Positions 45,643 through 57,021 of a DNA stretch of 64,000 nucleotides are shown here, in pieces (the first letter of the stretch is position 1; the number at the start of each line of letters is the position of its first letter). This DNA comes from Cylicocyclus nassatus. Taxonomy: Eukaryota; Nematoda; Chromadorea; Rhabditida; Strongylidae. The notes under the pieces were generated by a model. The model saw nothing but the letters and a program-made list of their open reading frames with translations, had not been told where the DNA came from and made no database searches. The stretch covers positions 1,110,359 through 1,174,358 of the forward strand of contig CATQJL010000223.1 in the NCBI GenBank assembly GCA_958299035.1, read 5' to 3'. The position numbers were made by a program, and so were the translations under genes.

Positions 45643-47070
45643 ATACAGAAAATGTTGGTGCAGTAGATACATAATTTCATGTGAGCTTTTCTGGTTTGCG
45701 CTACGAATTCTCTCGTTTCTTTCTGGTTTCCCTAGCAAAGATTCCATGCATTTTCAGTTGCTTGTTCCGTATTTTTCTGACTGCCGAATGATCACGATTT
45801 TGATGGAATGCCATTCTCTCTTGAGAAGTACTACAAACGTTCTTTCCAAAACAAAGTTCCAAGATTTCATATCATCCAAGATTTCAGCTATGGTTTGTAA
45901 CAAAATTTACCTCACACTTCCTCACTGCTCCCAATAAATTCCACAATTTCCGGCGAAAATGCTCTCAGAAGCTGCTTAATCAAGCTTTCTCCTCTGTCTT
46001 CATCGCACTTATGACCACATTGATTTGACTAAAACTGTGTCAAAGTTCTCCTCTCAACTCAAAACTTCAACAAAACTTCCCCTCAAAAATCAACCCGAGG
46101 TATGGATCAAAACGCTAAGGAATCGTGCTTTTCATTCTAATCATCTGCAAACTTCCGGTTCAGTGTCTGAGCTTTCTTAGCTGGGGTGTGCTTTGAGAAT
46201 CGGTCTCGCTGGTTGACGATCATTCGGTTCAAGAATGATGCAAAACCCCTACTGTTCAGTCGTGGACTGTCTCACCCGATGCCTTTCGCCAATATTTGCA
46301 TACCATTTGGTCAAGTTGTCAACTTAGAATTAGTGCATGGAGCACAGGTTACTCTCCTTAATAATTTACGGAGGCACCAATGCCCCTTTCATTGGCAATC
46401 TTTGACTTTAGCTGCTTTGCAAACCTAAAAGTTAGCTGCTGGAATTGGCTCGTTTAAAGACCCTCTAAAAAGATTTCAAGTATTTGGCATATTTTTTTTA
46501 CTTGTAGCTCGAAGTTCTTACCGTAAATCCATAGGAACGAAGAGCGACCTGTAATTTAATCTACACTGTAACTCTCAGCTGAAGCTAGCTCTACAAAATG
46601 GTACCTGGAGATTGACTAAAGACATCAAGGCAAAACTTTGGAGAATTTGAGCCCTTTCTGGTAAAAGCAACGTTGCATTAGCTAAAGATGCATTTTGTGA
46701 TGTCCTGTACGCAGTTGAAACAGAGGGTTTTCAAACGTATAAACACAGTTCAGCAAATCCATAAATTGTCAGAATAGTGTTCAGTGGACTGAATAGTGGA
46801 CTTGAATAATAACAACAATGAATAAATAATAAAATAATAATAGTCAAAAATGGACTTGAATCTTTTAGAAATGGCAATTGTTTCTTGCGAAACGTTACAG
46901 ATAGCTGTATGCTACACAAAGCGTAACAACTTTAGAAGCCTAAAACATTTCGCTAATGCTTGCAAGCTAACAAGTCGCATTCACAGTCAACGGGGAAAAT
47001 TCTTAGTTTGAAGCATGTAATATACCTGTGCCAAAACCTATCATCATGTTGGACACGAAAGATGTATGTA
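45643..47070. other. No gene; degraded CAGRGTGTCCC-family relic near 46500-46640
   Basis: CTTACCGTAAATCCATAGGAACGAAG and CTCTACAAAATGGTACCT resemble the right part of the element at 57731-58405, without ends. The rest is AT-rich with short frames only. Confidence 0.5.
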
Positions 47071-47224
47071 GGCTGGTGCATGACGAAGGCGCAATATCTT
47101 CGGGCGTGAACGCGGCTTTATTAGCTGCACAGCGCATGAGGTGCGGGATCTACAACGGTGCAGATAGGGGCGCGTTCGTGCCCGCTCAACTAATATCGCC
47201 ATAGTGCCTTCGTCATGCAGCAGC
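47071..47224. mobile_element. Small palindromic element (about 154 bp)
   Basis: GGCTGGTGCATGACGAAGGC pairs with GCCTTCGTCATGCAGCAGCC; inner GGGCGTGAACGCGG pairs with CGCGTTCGTGCCCG. The flanks do not show a clear duplication. Superfamily unknown. Confidence 0.65.
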
Positions 47225-47322
47225 CCTTAGAAAAAAATGATGCTCCGTCCTACTCATGGCCTTGTCAGTAGTAGTGGACATATTGACCAATCAGAGGCGC
47301 GCCGTGATAGCGAGCGGTTTAA

Positions 47323-47635
47323 AGGCAGCGTCCAAGCAGATTTTCGACTTCTATATTTTTATGCCATCCAGGCCTTTCCATGGCGCTGATTCCGAATATG
47401 GAACTCAAAAAGCGTGAATTTCTCAGAAAACCACCTTTTGGGGCTATTTTGGGAAAACCCGGACGAGTGCTTTTGATGTTATCCTTGTCGAAAGCAAGTA
47501 TTAACATGTAAACGCTGTAAGTTCGACTGTGTTGGTCATGTGAAAACAAGGCTGAGGAGATTTCTTTTATAAGGGGTTGGCCGTCCAAGGGAAGTGGGAG
47601 TGGTCGTCGAGCTCGGATCTGCCTGGACGCTGCCT
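47323..47635. mobile_element. TTAA-type MITE, 313 bp
   Basis: Ends AGGCAGCGTCCAAGCAGAT and ATCTGCCTGGACGCTGCCT, flanked by TTAA at 47319-47322 and 47636-47639. TTAA duplications are typical of piggyBac-like transposition. The termini resemble those of the element at 48124-48528. Confidence 0.85.
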
Positions 47636-47777
47636 TTAAAGGGCCGTTTCCCAGTGCAAGCACTTGCACTAAGTCTGTTGAATATTACTCCTACTGCCAA
47701 AACTAAATGTAACCCCAATAAAACGTTCCACAAAAGTTGAAACTTGTTTAATACTATATCATCTACATTCTTGTGTT

Positions 47778-47887
47778 GGACGAATTCGAAATGCACAAGC
47801 GTGCGCTGATCGGCGACGCGTAGTTTTTACGTTTTTTGAAGCTTCAGAACGCCGATCTTTGCGCGCTTGTCTGTTTCGAATTTGTCC
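47778..47887. mobile_element. Small palindromic repeat (GGACGAATTCGAAATGCACAAGCG arm), copy 1
   Basis: The left arm with GAATTCGAAATGCACAAGCG pairs with CGCTTGTCTGTTTCGAATTT. The inner GATCGGCG and CGCCGATC also pair. A second copy lies at 50031-50184. Confidence 0.7.
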
Positions 47888-48123
47888 CGACTTTCAAGCG
47901 CACGATTATTGGAGCAAGTATGAAAGGCAGAACTGAAACGCTTGATTTTTTTGTGAGTTCTTTGCATGCACTATTTGCGTTTAACGTACCGGTGATGTTC
48001 CACAATAAAGTGGAATATCAGTAAAGTCAAGTAGATGTATGACAAGGGTGGAAAGAAAAGTAAAACCGCTTAGAGGTTACACATGCTGATTGTTCATCGA
48101 TAAAGTATCCTTTTCAGCCTTAA

Positions 48124-48528
48124 AGGCAGTGGCTCAGCAAATCTCAACCTAATCAAATTTGCGCTTACCTCGATTATTCAACACGCTGATCCCGAAAATC
48201 CACTTTTGAAAGCTTGAAAACGGCGAAAATAAGCGTTTTTTAATGCCATTCCCTTTGGAATTGGACGAGTGGAGCAAGGCCGATGACGCTAAATCGTTGC
48301 AGGACCCAATGGTTATAACGTTGCGGCGGGCAGCCTCCAATGGTGAGAAGGAAGTTGCCAACTCGTCCAGATGCGTGTAAGATTGGCCTGCGCGTGTAAG
48401 TTTGAGAGCGATTTTCTCGGCAGGGAAAGCATGCTGTGCAACCGGGATTACACTGTTTTCATACTTGGGCGATAAGGACCCTACCGCGTTAAAATCCTGG
48501 GTTGTTGGATTTTGCCGATCCACTGCCT
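48124..48528. mobile_element. TTAA-type MITE, 405 bp
   Basis: Ends AGGCAGTGGCTCAGCAAATC and GATTTTGCCGATCCACTGCCT (20 of its bases shown by position 48508-48528), flanked by TTAA at 48120-48123 and 48529-48532. It shares AGGCAGYG termini and the inner GCTGATTCCGAA/GCTGATCCCGAA motif with the element at 47323. Confidence 0.85.
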
Positions 48529-48532
48529 TTAA

Positions 48533-49166
48533 TTTATAGACTCAGTTGTTAACATTACCAACAAGGGAAAAGGAATTCTATCGATAGCGTTATTGGTGAA
48601 GTTACGGCTTCTTCGCAAACTTATTGCCAATTCTGGTCTCACCCGTTTGTAAGTGTTAGAAAGCAGAAAAGTTCGAAATGGTTTTTTGGGTGTAGTTTTC
48701 ACCAAAAGCTGGAATTCGTTAGAAACCAATTATGGTCCTACACTACCACAAATATAGTTTGTGCAAAATATGTACTATGAGGCTTGAAACTACAGCAAAA
48801 ATCTTTATGACGAAGTCAGATCAGCTACTGGGGTGTGAAATTCCTGAATTGCCGCTCATTATTCGTGAAGAAAGAATTGCGGCAGCTGTGCTTGGACGGC
48901 CGAAGTTCATCGAAATTTTCGCATTAGGTCTAGTTCAGAGTGGACTAGTTCTGAAGATTACCATTCAGCAACTTCGATATGGCACGCCTTTGTATATACA
49001 TAACTGCTTTAGCTTGGGGTACAGTAGGTAACGTGGAAAATAGTTTTCAAACTTCTTTTCCAGTTTTTGCTTACATGGGCTGCTCACTGTGATGATACAA
49101 ATTCTTTAATGCTAGAGGACATTATGAGACGCCGCAGGGTTGGATTGAAACAAACCACCATAAACA
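48533..49166. other. No recognisable feature
   Basis: A 99-codon plus-strand frame at 48732-49031 has no recognisable domain, signal sequence or splice context. I do not call it a gene. Confidence 0.5.
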
Positions 49167-49727
49167 TTAGGTTGTTGCAAAAATAATGTCCGTTTTGCGA
49201 ATTTTCACTTTGGAAAGCTATAACTTCGTCCAGTCTCCATATTTTTGCAGTCAAGACCATCAGAAGCATCAAACTTTTCTTAACTCAGCGCGCCTCTGCC
49301 CATACTGATATCGCAAACGGGAAGAAAACCATGTGTCAGAAAATTGAAAGTTTTTTTCTTGAAAACCTCGTCTTTAAGAGCTTACAACTCCCTTCAAGCT
49401 TTGTCCCTGTGTCTGCTAATTAGCTTATTTGTAGCCGCAGGCCAGTAGTTTACTTGTATAGAAAAGACTCCAACGAAGGAGTTCTGCGAAAAGAAAAGAT
49501 AAAAATCCAAAAATGTTCACTTTTTGAGCCTATTTGTTATAGCAGGATGTGGAAAATGCTGGTGAAATTCTCATAAATGAAAGCGCTTGACTTTACCGCC
49601 ATGAGAAAGTACATGAAGAGAGCTTTCCAATGATATGCAGATGCTATATCGAAGAAGAAAGTTTGATGGGAAAAAGGTGTTCGGAATATAGGCCTTGAAA
49701 AACGGACATTATTTTTGCACAACCTAA
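49167..49727. mobile_element. Mariner-type element (TTAGGTTGTTGCAAAAATAA ends), 561 bp
   Basis: Left end TTAGGTTGTTGCAAAAATAA, right end reversed TTAGGTTGTGCAAAAATAAT, continuing to GTCCGTTTT on both sides. TA follows the right end; CA precedes the left end, so one side of the duplication has mutated. The termini are strikingly similar to the mammalian MADE1/Hsmar type. No transposase. Confidence 0.85.
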
Positions 49728-50030
49728 TAATTCGTCTTTCTCTTTTCAGCAATTATGTTCTCGATTTGGCTGTTCCTCGAAGTCACTCCCCGAGGCTCAA
49801 CGTTTTCATCTTGTACGACTTTGACTAATTTTCATTCTTATTGGGATCCCAAACATAATTTGCTGACCGGCGGATAGAGCGGGCACTTCGCAATTCAATG
49901 TCTTTTTTCAGTCTGCGCGGCCTTTTAAAATTAGTAAAGGTAACATTTTGTCGTGCCCAAATTGTTAGTGAAAGTCTGAGCCTCAGATGCTCGATCATTC
50001 TCCGGCGCGTGATAGAAAGCCTTGTCGAAA

Positions 50031-50184
50031 GCGAATTCGGAACACACAAGCGTACAAAGATCGGCTCTGAAACTTCAAAAAACGTTTTTAAAAAAAGTTC
50101 GTGCTCGCTGTCACGCTCTTCGGAGAAAACTGCACGTCGCTGCCACGTTGCCGATCAGGGTACGCTTGTGCGTTTCGAATTCGT
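50031..50184. mobile_element. Small palindromic repeat, copy 2
   Basis: GCGAATTCGGAACACACAAG pairs with CTTGTGCGTTTCGAATTCG. Read in reverse, the right arm matches the left arm of the repeat at 47778, while the loops differ. This accounts for the 152-codon frame here. Confidence 0.65.
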
Positions 50185-50667
50185 CCTTGTGTTGCAAGAA
50201 TCTTCAGATTTTAGCGCATATTCTTCAAAAATGAATGCAACGTGGCACCATCTTTTTCTCAACTTGTTGCAGTCCAGGTGTCTCTCAGGTTCATGGTGCA
50301 AAGAGATCACTACGTTCCATGTGGGTACTGAAACAGCGCTTTTGCTTAGATTTTAAACAATTGTTGAATTTGATTTGAAATCATAATCCAGAGAACCTAG
50401 TTTGCTCGATATCACAGTAATATAGTAACGCTGGAAACAGACTAAGATCGAAATGGTAGCCATAATATCGTGCTCTGGGCGACGTCAGAGTGCTGCACTT
50501 TGCTAAATACTGGCATAGGGGTAAATAGTGGGGGGTGGTATGGTGAAACACATTGCACCGGAAATGCACCCACTTGGCTGCCACTCAGGAGCGGACATAC
50601 AAACTTGTTTATCGCCGACTTACAAACTTGTTGAAGTCTACAGCTCCTTCGCGTTTTATATAAAGTA

Positions 50668-50703
50668 CCAGTCCAAAGCGCCGCTTCGCGGAGCTTGGAC
50701 TGG
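50668..50703. other. Small hairpin
   Basis: CCAGTCCAAAGC and GCTTGGACTGG pair (one bulged A) around a GCGCCGCTTCGCGGA loop that itself can pair. Context unknown. Confidence 0.6.
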
Positions 50704-50924
50704 CTCTGTGTGTGAAGTAGGATGTGTTTGAATTTAAAATTATCAGAGTTTGGCAGCGTACCTTTTCCTAATAAAAAAGCAGTTCTAAATTCGTCTAGAG
50801 AATCAACGACATTGATTTCTTAACGTAATGATATATCATTCTGGAAATGCTTCTTCACGAGATTTTGAAGTGGACTTTTTGTAGTTCCATTACAAATTTC
50901 GCCTAAATGATAGAATCTGAACGT

Positions 50925-51074
50925 GGACCCAAACATCATTTGTCTCGTTTAACAATATCACAGAGCAAGACCTTGCCAGTATCGTAGACCGTCTCTTTTG
51001 GACCCAAACATCATTTGTTTCGTTTAACAATATCACAGAGCAAGACCTTGCCAGTAATCGTAGACCGTCTCTTT
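50925..51074. repeat. 75-bp tandem duplication
   Basis: GGACCCAAACATCATTTGTC recurs exactly 75 bp later as GGACCCAAACATCATTTGTT. The two copies differ by one substitution and one inserted A, so the duplication is recent. Confidence 0.95.
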
Positions 51075-51562
51075 TTTTCTATCTTTGTCCTTTGTTTTAG
51101 AAATGAAACACAAAGTAATTACACAAATTTAGCTGGTGAGTAGGCCTGTAAAGTTGCTTGTATCTCGCTTCACAGAAAAGCTATGAAAAATAGACGGTCC
51201 AGTCGATTCTCCATGATTTCAGCTTTCGAATGGTATATAAAGTATGTTAGGGTTTTCTTTGCTTCCCGTCTCTAAAAAGCACTTGCTCCGGTGACCGATA
51301 AAAGCCAATACATTGGGAGAGCTGGGTGGAGCAAGCTAATAGTAAATATCTCTACCCCATTTTCAAAAACTGGAAAGTTTTTTCGCCCAGCAGATATACC
51401 ATTCGAAAGCTCAGGAAAAGGGAATTCGATGGTAGACCGTCGACTTCTTTCTAGCCCCCTCCCCTACCGAGAGAAACACTGCATTTTATCTGAAATCATG
51501 TTCATTTTTAACAGCAGATTTCTGCCAAACGAAGACCTAGTCACAGCTGGTTATCTATCTAA

Positions 51563-52572
51563 TAAGTCGTTCCGAAAGTAATGTTGCTTTATTCAAATGA
51601 ACGCCACACTTCAAGGAATCAAGATTTTTGAGAGATCTTAGGAGCATTCAATGCAGCATTTTATCCTCTTTCGAATGGTTGTAATTTCATTGCATAATAT
51701 TCAATGAGCTCTCAAAAAATTGCCAAAATCTGCGACTCATGCTTTTTGCCATGGTCAAGTTCGGCTATTTTTTTAAGATTTTTGTACTGATTTCCCGAAG
51801 ACGTGCAAGTAACAGGAAGATAGAAGAAACTCTATAGGAAACAAAATAATTTGCTCTTTTCCTTAGTTGCTATTATACTTAGAGTTTCTGGAATCAATTT
51901 TTCAATGCCATCAATTTCCATATTTGGTCAACTCAAAACTCAAAGAACAACAACCGGCAACTCGGGTGTCATTCGACGTAACTTTTTCTCCTCTTTCTAT
52001 CAGTTGTTTTTGTTTCCTAATCATCAAGTTTTCAATGATAAAATCATTATAATTTAGGTTTTCTAAGGCGCCCCATGCGTACCCGGAATTTTCAAAGTTG
52101 CTAATCTAAAGCGGTGAAAGCTCAGTTGGTTTGTAAAATTAGTGTAAAACCATAATTCATCTTTGAGTTTCAAAATCCGGAAATTTGTTGGTGTTTGATG
52201 CGTTTGTGTCCGAGACGAGCCTGCTAAAATTTGGTGGTTCTATCAAAAAACCTATACAGTAATTATGATGAGCTCTGGAGGGTAGAAAAAAGTTGTGCTG
52301 TTTCTTGTAGGGGGTCTATCCGTCCATTACTTGGACTCCTTCCGAGGGTTGTTATGAAAATTTAGAAAAATTTTGAAACTTGGCCTGCTTAAAAGCATGG
52401 GTCGCAGATTTTGGTAATTTTTCGAGAGGTTGTTGAATTTTGTGCAGTGGTTTTATATCTTTAGAAAAAGAATGAAATGCTGCATCAAATGCTAACAGAA
52501 TCTCTTGCATGTCTTTGTTCCACGAGATGTGACGTACGTTTGAAAAAGCGACATTACTTTCGGAACGCCTAA
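51563..52572. mobile_element. Mariner-type fold-back element (CGTTCCGAAAGTAATG ends), 1010 bp
   Basis: Left end TAAGTCGTTCCGAAAGTAAT, right end reversed TTAGGCGTTCCGAAAGTAAT; TA follows the right end. The arms pair throughout, for example GCCAAAATCTGCGACTCATG near 51723 with CATGGGTCGCAGATTTTGG near 52396. On either side, about 51045-51290 and 52576-52820 are diverged direct repeats (CAGAGCAAG, GTAGACCGT, TCAGCTTTCGAATGGTAT). Confidence 0.85.
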
Positions 52573-53002
52573 TATGTTACAGAGCAAGTCTTCGTTAACA
52601 AACGTAGACCGTTGACTTTCTCGTAACATTCATTAGGAGAGCAGAAAGAGGACACAAAATCAGTTGATGTATGAGTACATAAAATGCCTCATATCTCGCG
52701 GTACAGAAGGCAGAAAAAAGACGACGCTCTAAGTCGACTCTACATGACCTCAGCTTTCGAATGGTATGTAACTTGTTGGGGCATTTTGCTTTCAGGGCCC
52801 ACTTACCCCCTTCGCCTTAAAAGGATGGGAGTAGCAGAGACCCCCTTCACCTGGAGAGGGCTCGGCTCCCCCTATCGCACGTATGATTAGCAATATTGAT
52901 AATAGTCTGTTTCCAGCATACAAACCGAAAAGGAACTCGCCCTCTGACAAAGATAAGCTTGAAAAGCTCCATCCCACATGCTAAACCATAGCTATTACAG
53001 TA
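52573..53002. other. Diverged direct repeat of 51045-51290; otherwise unassigned
   Basis: Shares CAGAGCAAG, GTAGACCGT, CATATCTCG-like and TCAGCTTTCGAATGGTAT with the sequence left of the preceding mariner element. Ends at the TA (53001-53002) bordering the giant palindrome. Confidence 0.5.
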
Positions 53003-56000
53003 CCGCTCATAATTCGTCAAAAAAGTCGCTGGACTGCCAGAGTGCGGCGGAGTGCGCCGCACATCACTAGAGTCTGTCGGAATCCGCGTAGCATCGCCAT
53101 ATCTCGTTTCAGAATGGACGAATTTTGAATCCGAGGACACTGTTCGATTCAGCTCGGCGAGACACATCATACTATATGTAGAAGTGCCACAATCTGTCGA
53201 TTTACTGTAGGCATACGGTAGGCAGTAAGTTTTCGCTCAGTTTTGCACATTTTTGTTTGGTTAGATTAGTCAGTGTGCTGAAAACAACATCGCCAGATTT
53301 GCTGCTGATGACACATCGTACGGATACTGTTGGAGTATGGTATAGAGTTACTTTGAACTTTGATCGATTTGTTCTAAGTCAGGCACAGGGTATTTCATGC
53401 GCTGATTGCGGTAATTGCATTCGTTTGATGCTCAAGGCACAGTGCGCAGGGATCTGCGATGTAAGGTCATTTTAATTGCGATCGAAACATTGCTTGTTGT
53501 TGCTTTCACGTGTTGCTCGTTCTAAACAGAAAGATCGCATGCCGCACCGGCCATCCGAACAAACGAAATGGTGTTATCAAATGCTCCTTAGTGAACTGAC
53601 TCCTAACCTACTTTCCTTATCTGCTGAACGGCTCTCTAGTAGAAGTCTCAAGCGTCTCCAAACTTCGCAATCAATCAGTCACATCAATTAGCGGCACAAG
53701 GACGCTTCGTTATTCTAATAGAATTTTGCTCTTTGTAGTGAGTACCCAAAACATCATGCCCATAATGGTCTTTCGAACTGGTCTTCAAAGTAATATGCAG
53801 AGCTAGCTCAATGACTCTATACTTCCAACCGCTCATAACTTCTTTCAGGAACTCGTTCAGCAGTTAGGGAAGGTAGCACCTTTATCAAGACGCTTTGGAT
53901 AAGCATTTTACCAAGATCGACAGTTGTGATCTCAAGGTCATTTCCTGTTTCATAGTAGCCAATATTTATTATGACGTCATGCTGTAGAGTACAGACGTTG
54001 CTACTTAGCATACGTGATTTAGTTGTGTATGATGAGCATAATATTTTCGTGTTTTCACCATAACATATCGCGGCGCACATTGCACATAAAAAGTTCTATC
54101 AAGTATTTTTCAGTAGAGGTGTGTCCTTATAACATCCTCGATAGAAAACCAGTGAAGGTTTATTTTTTCAAAGCCGAGAGAAAGAGCAGTGAATTGGTAA
54201 TATGCAAGGTCCAGGAATTATCAATTTACCACAAGTTACACCAGCACCGTAGAAAGTAATGCGTTAGTACTGTAACATGCATGCCATATTGTCCATCTGA
54301 GCTGAGTTTCGCTTTGATCTGAGGTCTTCACTTCCCTTCTGCGGACGGGTGTTTCTGTAAGCACAACTCAGTGCTTTCTGATGAGGGGCTCCCGTAGGCA
54401 TCACCCGATAGAGCAGCCTCCCTAGTTTGCAGTAGCAGAAAAAAGCGCAGAAAGTCTTTTGATGTGAGGGATCAAATTGCTAGCAAACTTTGAAGAAATC
54501 CATGTTCACCTAAAAAGCTGCCTACGGTATCCCTATAGTAAGAAGCTATCTTGCAAATGAGATATGATTTTCATGATTAGCGGGTCAGATAACCCCTATA
54601 GGCAGACTTTCTAGGAGAATCGGGACATTTGATTTTTTCTCGTTCCTCGCTCTTGAACTCGCCGCAGGTTTTGCCTGAAATATTAATGATCTTGATCCGA
54701 CCTGAAACTTCGCTCACAAAGGTTTTAGAACCCACTGTTTACGAAAGCCTTAGCTATTCTGCACGAAAGAATTTTACTGCAAAGTTACATTGAGCGGTAT
54801 TTAGCTAAGTCACGCAAGCTCGCTAGTTTGCCTGCCCTTTTCGCCTGTCTGCTGACGGACTTGCCTGCGCATTCTTGTAGGTTGGAGTCTTCTGTGAAGA
54901 GTACAGTGAGAATATACTTTATCTGTGCCTTCATCTGCACTATTCCCATGATTATGAGCTTACGAAATCACGTTCTCATGAATTTTGTCCCAAACCTAAA
55001 AATCACATATTTTGTGGAAATCTGTTGGCTTCCTCATGTGCAAGATGAACCTGGTACTTATAATCATGAGAACGTGATTTCGTAAGCTCATAATCATGGG
55101 AATAGTGCAGATGAAGACACAGATAAAGTAAATTCTGACTGTACTCTTCACAGAAGACTCCAACCTACAAGAATGCGCAGGCAATTCCGTCAGCAGACAG
55201 GCGAAAAGGGCAGGCAAACTAGCGAGCTTGCGTGACTTAGCTAAATACCGCTCAATGTAACTTTGCAGTAAAATTCTTTCGTGCAGAATAGCTAAGGCTT
55301 TTGTAAACAGTGGGTTCTAAAACCTTTGTGAGCGAAGTTTCAGGTCGGATCAATCTCATTAATATTTCAGGCAAAACCTGCGGCGAGTTCAAGAGCGAGG
55401 AACGAGAAAAAATCAAATGTCCCGATTCTCCCAGAAAGTCTGCCTATTATCTGACCCGCTAATCATGAAAATCATATCTCATTTGCAAGATAGCTTCTTA
55501 CTATAGGGATACAGTAGGCAGCTTTTTAGGTGAACATGGATTTCTTCAAAGTTTGCTAGCGATTTGATCCCTCACATCAAAAGACTTTCTGCGCTTTTCT
55601 CTGCTACTGCAAACTAGGGAGGCTGCTCTATCGGGTGATGCCTACGGGAGCCCCTCATCAGAAAGCACTGAGTTGTGCTTACAGAAACACCCGTCCGCAG
55701 AACGGAAGTGAAGACCTCAGATCAAAGCGAAACTCAGCTCAGATGGACAATATGGCATGCATGTTACAGTACTAACGCATTACTTTCTACGGTGCTGGTG
55801 TAACTTGCGGTAAATTGATAATTCCTGGACCTTGCATATTACCAATTCACTGCTCTTTCTCTCGGCTTTGAAAAAAAACCTTGACTGGTTTTCTATCGAG
55901 GATGTCATAAGGACACACCTCTACTGAAAAATACTTAATAGAACTTTTTATGTGCAATGTGCGCCGCGATATGTTATGGTGAAAACACGAAAATATTATG

Positions 56001-56065
56001 CTCATCATACACAACTAAATCACGTATGCTAAGTAGCAATGTCTGTACTCTACAGCATGACGTCA

Positions 56066-57021
56066 TCTTATATATAAAGCTGAATGTCTGTTTGTATGTA
56101 TGTATGTCTGTCTGTATGTATGTCTGTCTGTCTGTCTGTACGTATGTTCCGAATAGAAAATTCCATTTCTGAACCGATCCGGACCAAACTTGGCACACAT
56201 ACACTACGGGCCTCGGCGGGTGTCATAGGCTACTTTTCGTCATCGATCGATATCGATTTTATCGATTTTTATCGATTTTTTTGCTGAGTTCACCTACGGG
56301 GCTGGGAGTTGGCACAGGGGGGTAATCGAGCATGGGGATTCCGAATACAATATTGGTTTTCAGGATCATCGATTACTTTTATCGATTTTATCGATTTTTT
56401 TGCAAAGTTTGAGCTGCGGGGCTGGGAGTTGGCACAGGGGGGTAATCGAGCATGGGGATTCCGAATACAATATTGGTTTTCAGGATTATCGATTACTTTT
56501 ATCGATTTTATCGATTTTTTTGCAAAGTTTGAGCTACGGGGTTGGGAGTTCGGACAGGGGGGTAATCGAGCATGGGGATTCCGAATACAATATTGGTTTT
56601 CGGGATTATCGATTACTTTTATCGATTTTATCGATTTTTTTGCAAAGTTTGAGCTAGGGGCTGGGAGTTGGCACAGGGGGGTAATCGAGCATGCTGATCA
56701 TCCCCAAGGGGGGTGATCAGCATGCTCGATTACACCCCTGTGCAAACTCCCAGCCCCGCAGGTCAGACTTTACAAAAAATCGATAAAATCAATAAAAGTA
56801 ATCGATAATTCTGAAAACTAATATTGTATTCGGAATCCCCATGCTCGCTTCCCCCTGTGCCAACTCCTAGCCCTGTAGGTGAACTCTGCAAAAAAATCGA
56901 TAAAAATCGGTAAAATCGACATCGATCGATAACGAAAAGTGGACTGTGACACCCGCCGGGGCCCGAAGTGTATGTGTGCCAAGTTTGGTCCGGATACGGC
57001 GGAGCCGGGTAAGCCAGCTAG
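56066..57021 (+). mobile_element. Helitron B, internally palindromic, 956 bp
   Basis: 5' TCTTATATATAAAGCTGAATG, then a GTCT/GTAT microsatellite, ACGTATGTTCCGAATAG, and 120-bp modules with CGGGGCTGGGAGTT at about 56298, 56418 and 56538 and a shortened one near 56656. Sequence reverses at about 56700 (GCATGCTGATC...GATCAGCATGC). The second half complements the first back to the TTTGGTCCGGAT region, followed by the 3' end CGGCGGAGCCGGGTAAGCC-AGCTAG. CGGC-GGA-GCCG is the small terminal hairpin. No Rep/helicase. Confidence 0.85.

Noticed and set aside
49898..50356. 152-codon plus-strand frame
   Set aside because: Crosses a small palindromic repeat whose other copy (47778) has no such frame; no domain recognised.
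54828..55217. Pair of near-identical peptides on opposite strands (85 and 73 codons)
   Set aside because: Mirror images produced by the two arms of the giant palindrome at its centre; not evidence of a gene family.
56309..56716. 135-codon repetitive protein rich in WGFRIQYWFSG
   Set aside because: Translation of the 120-bp tandem modules of Helitron B, which happen to be a multiple of three.
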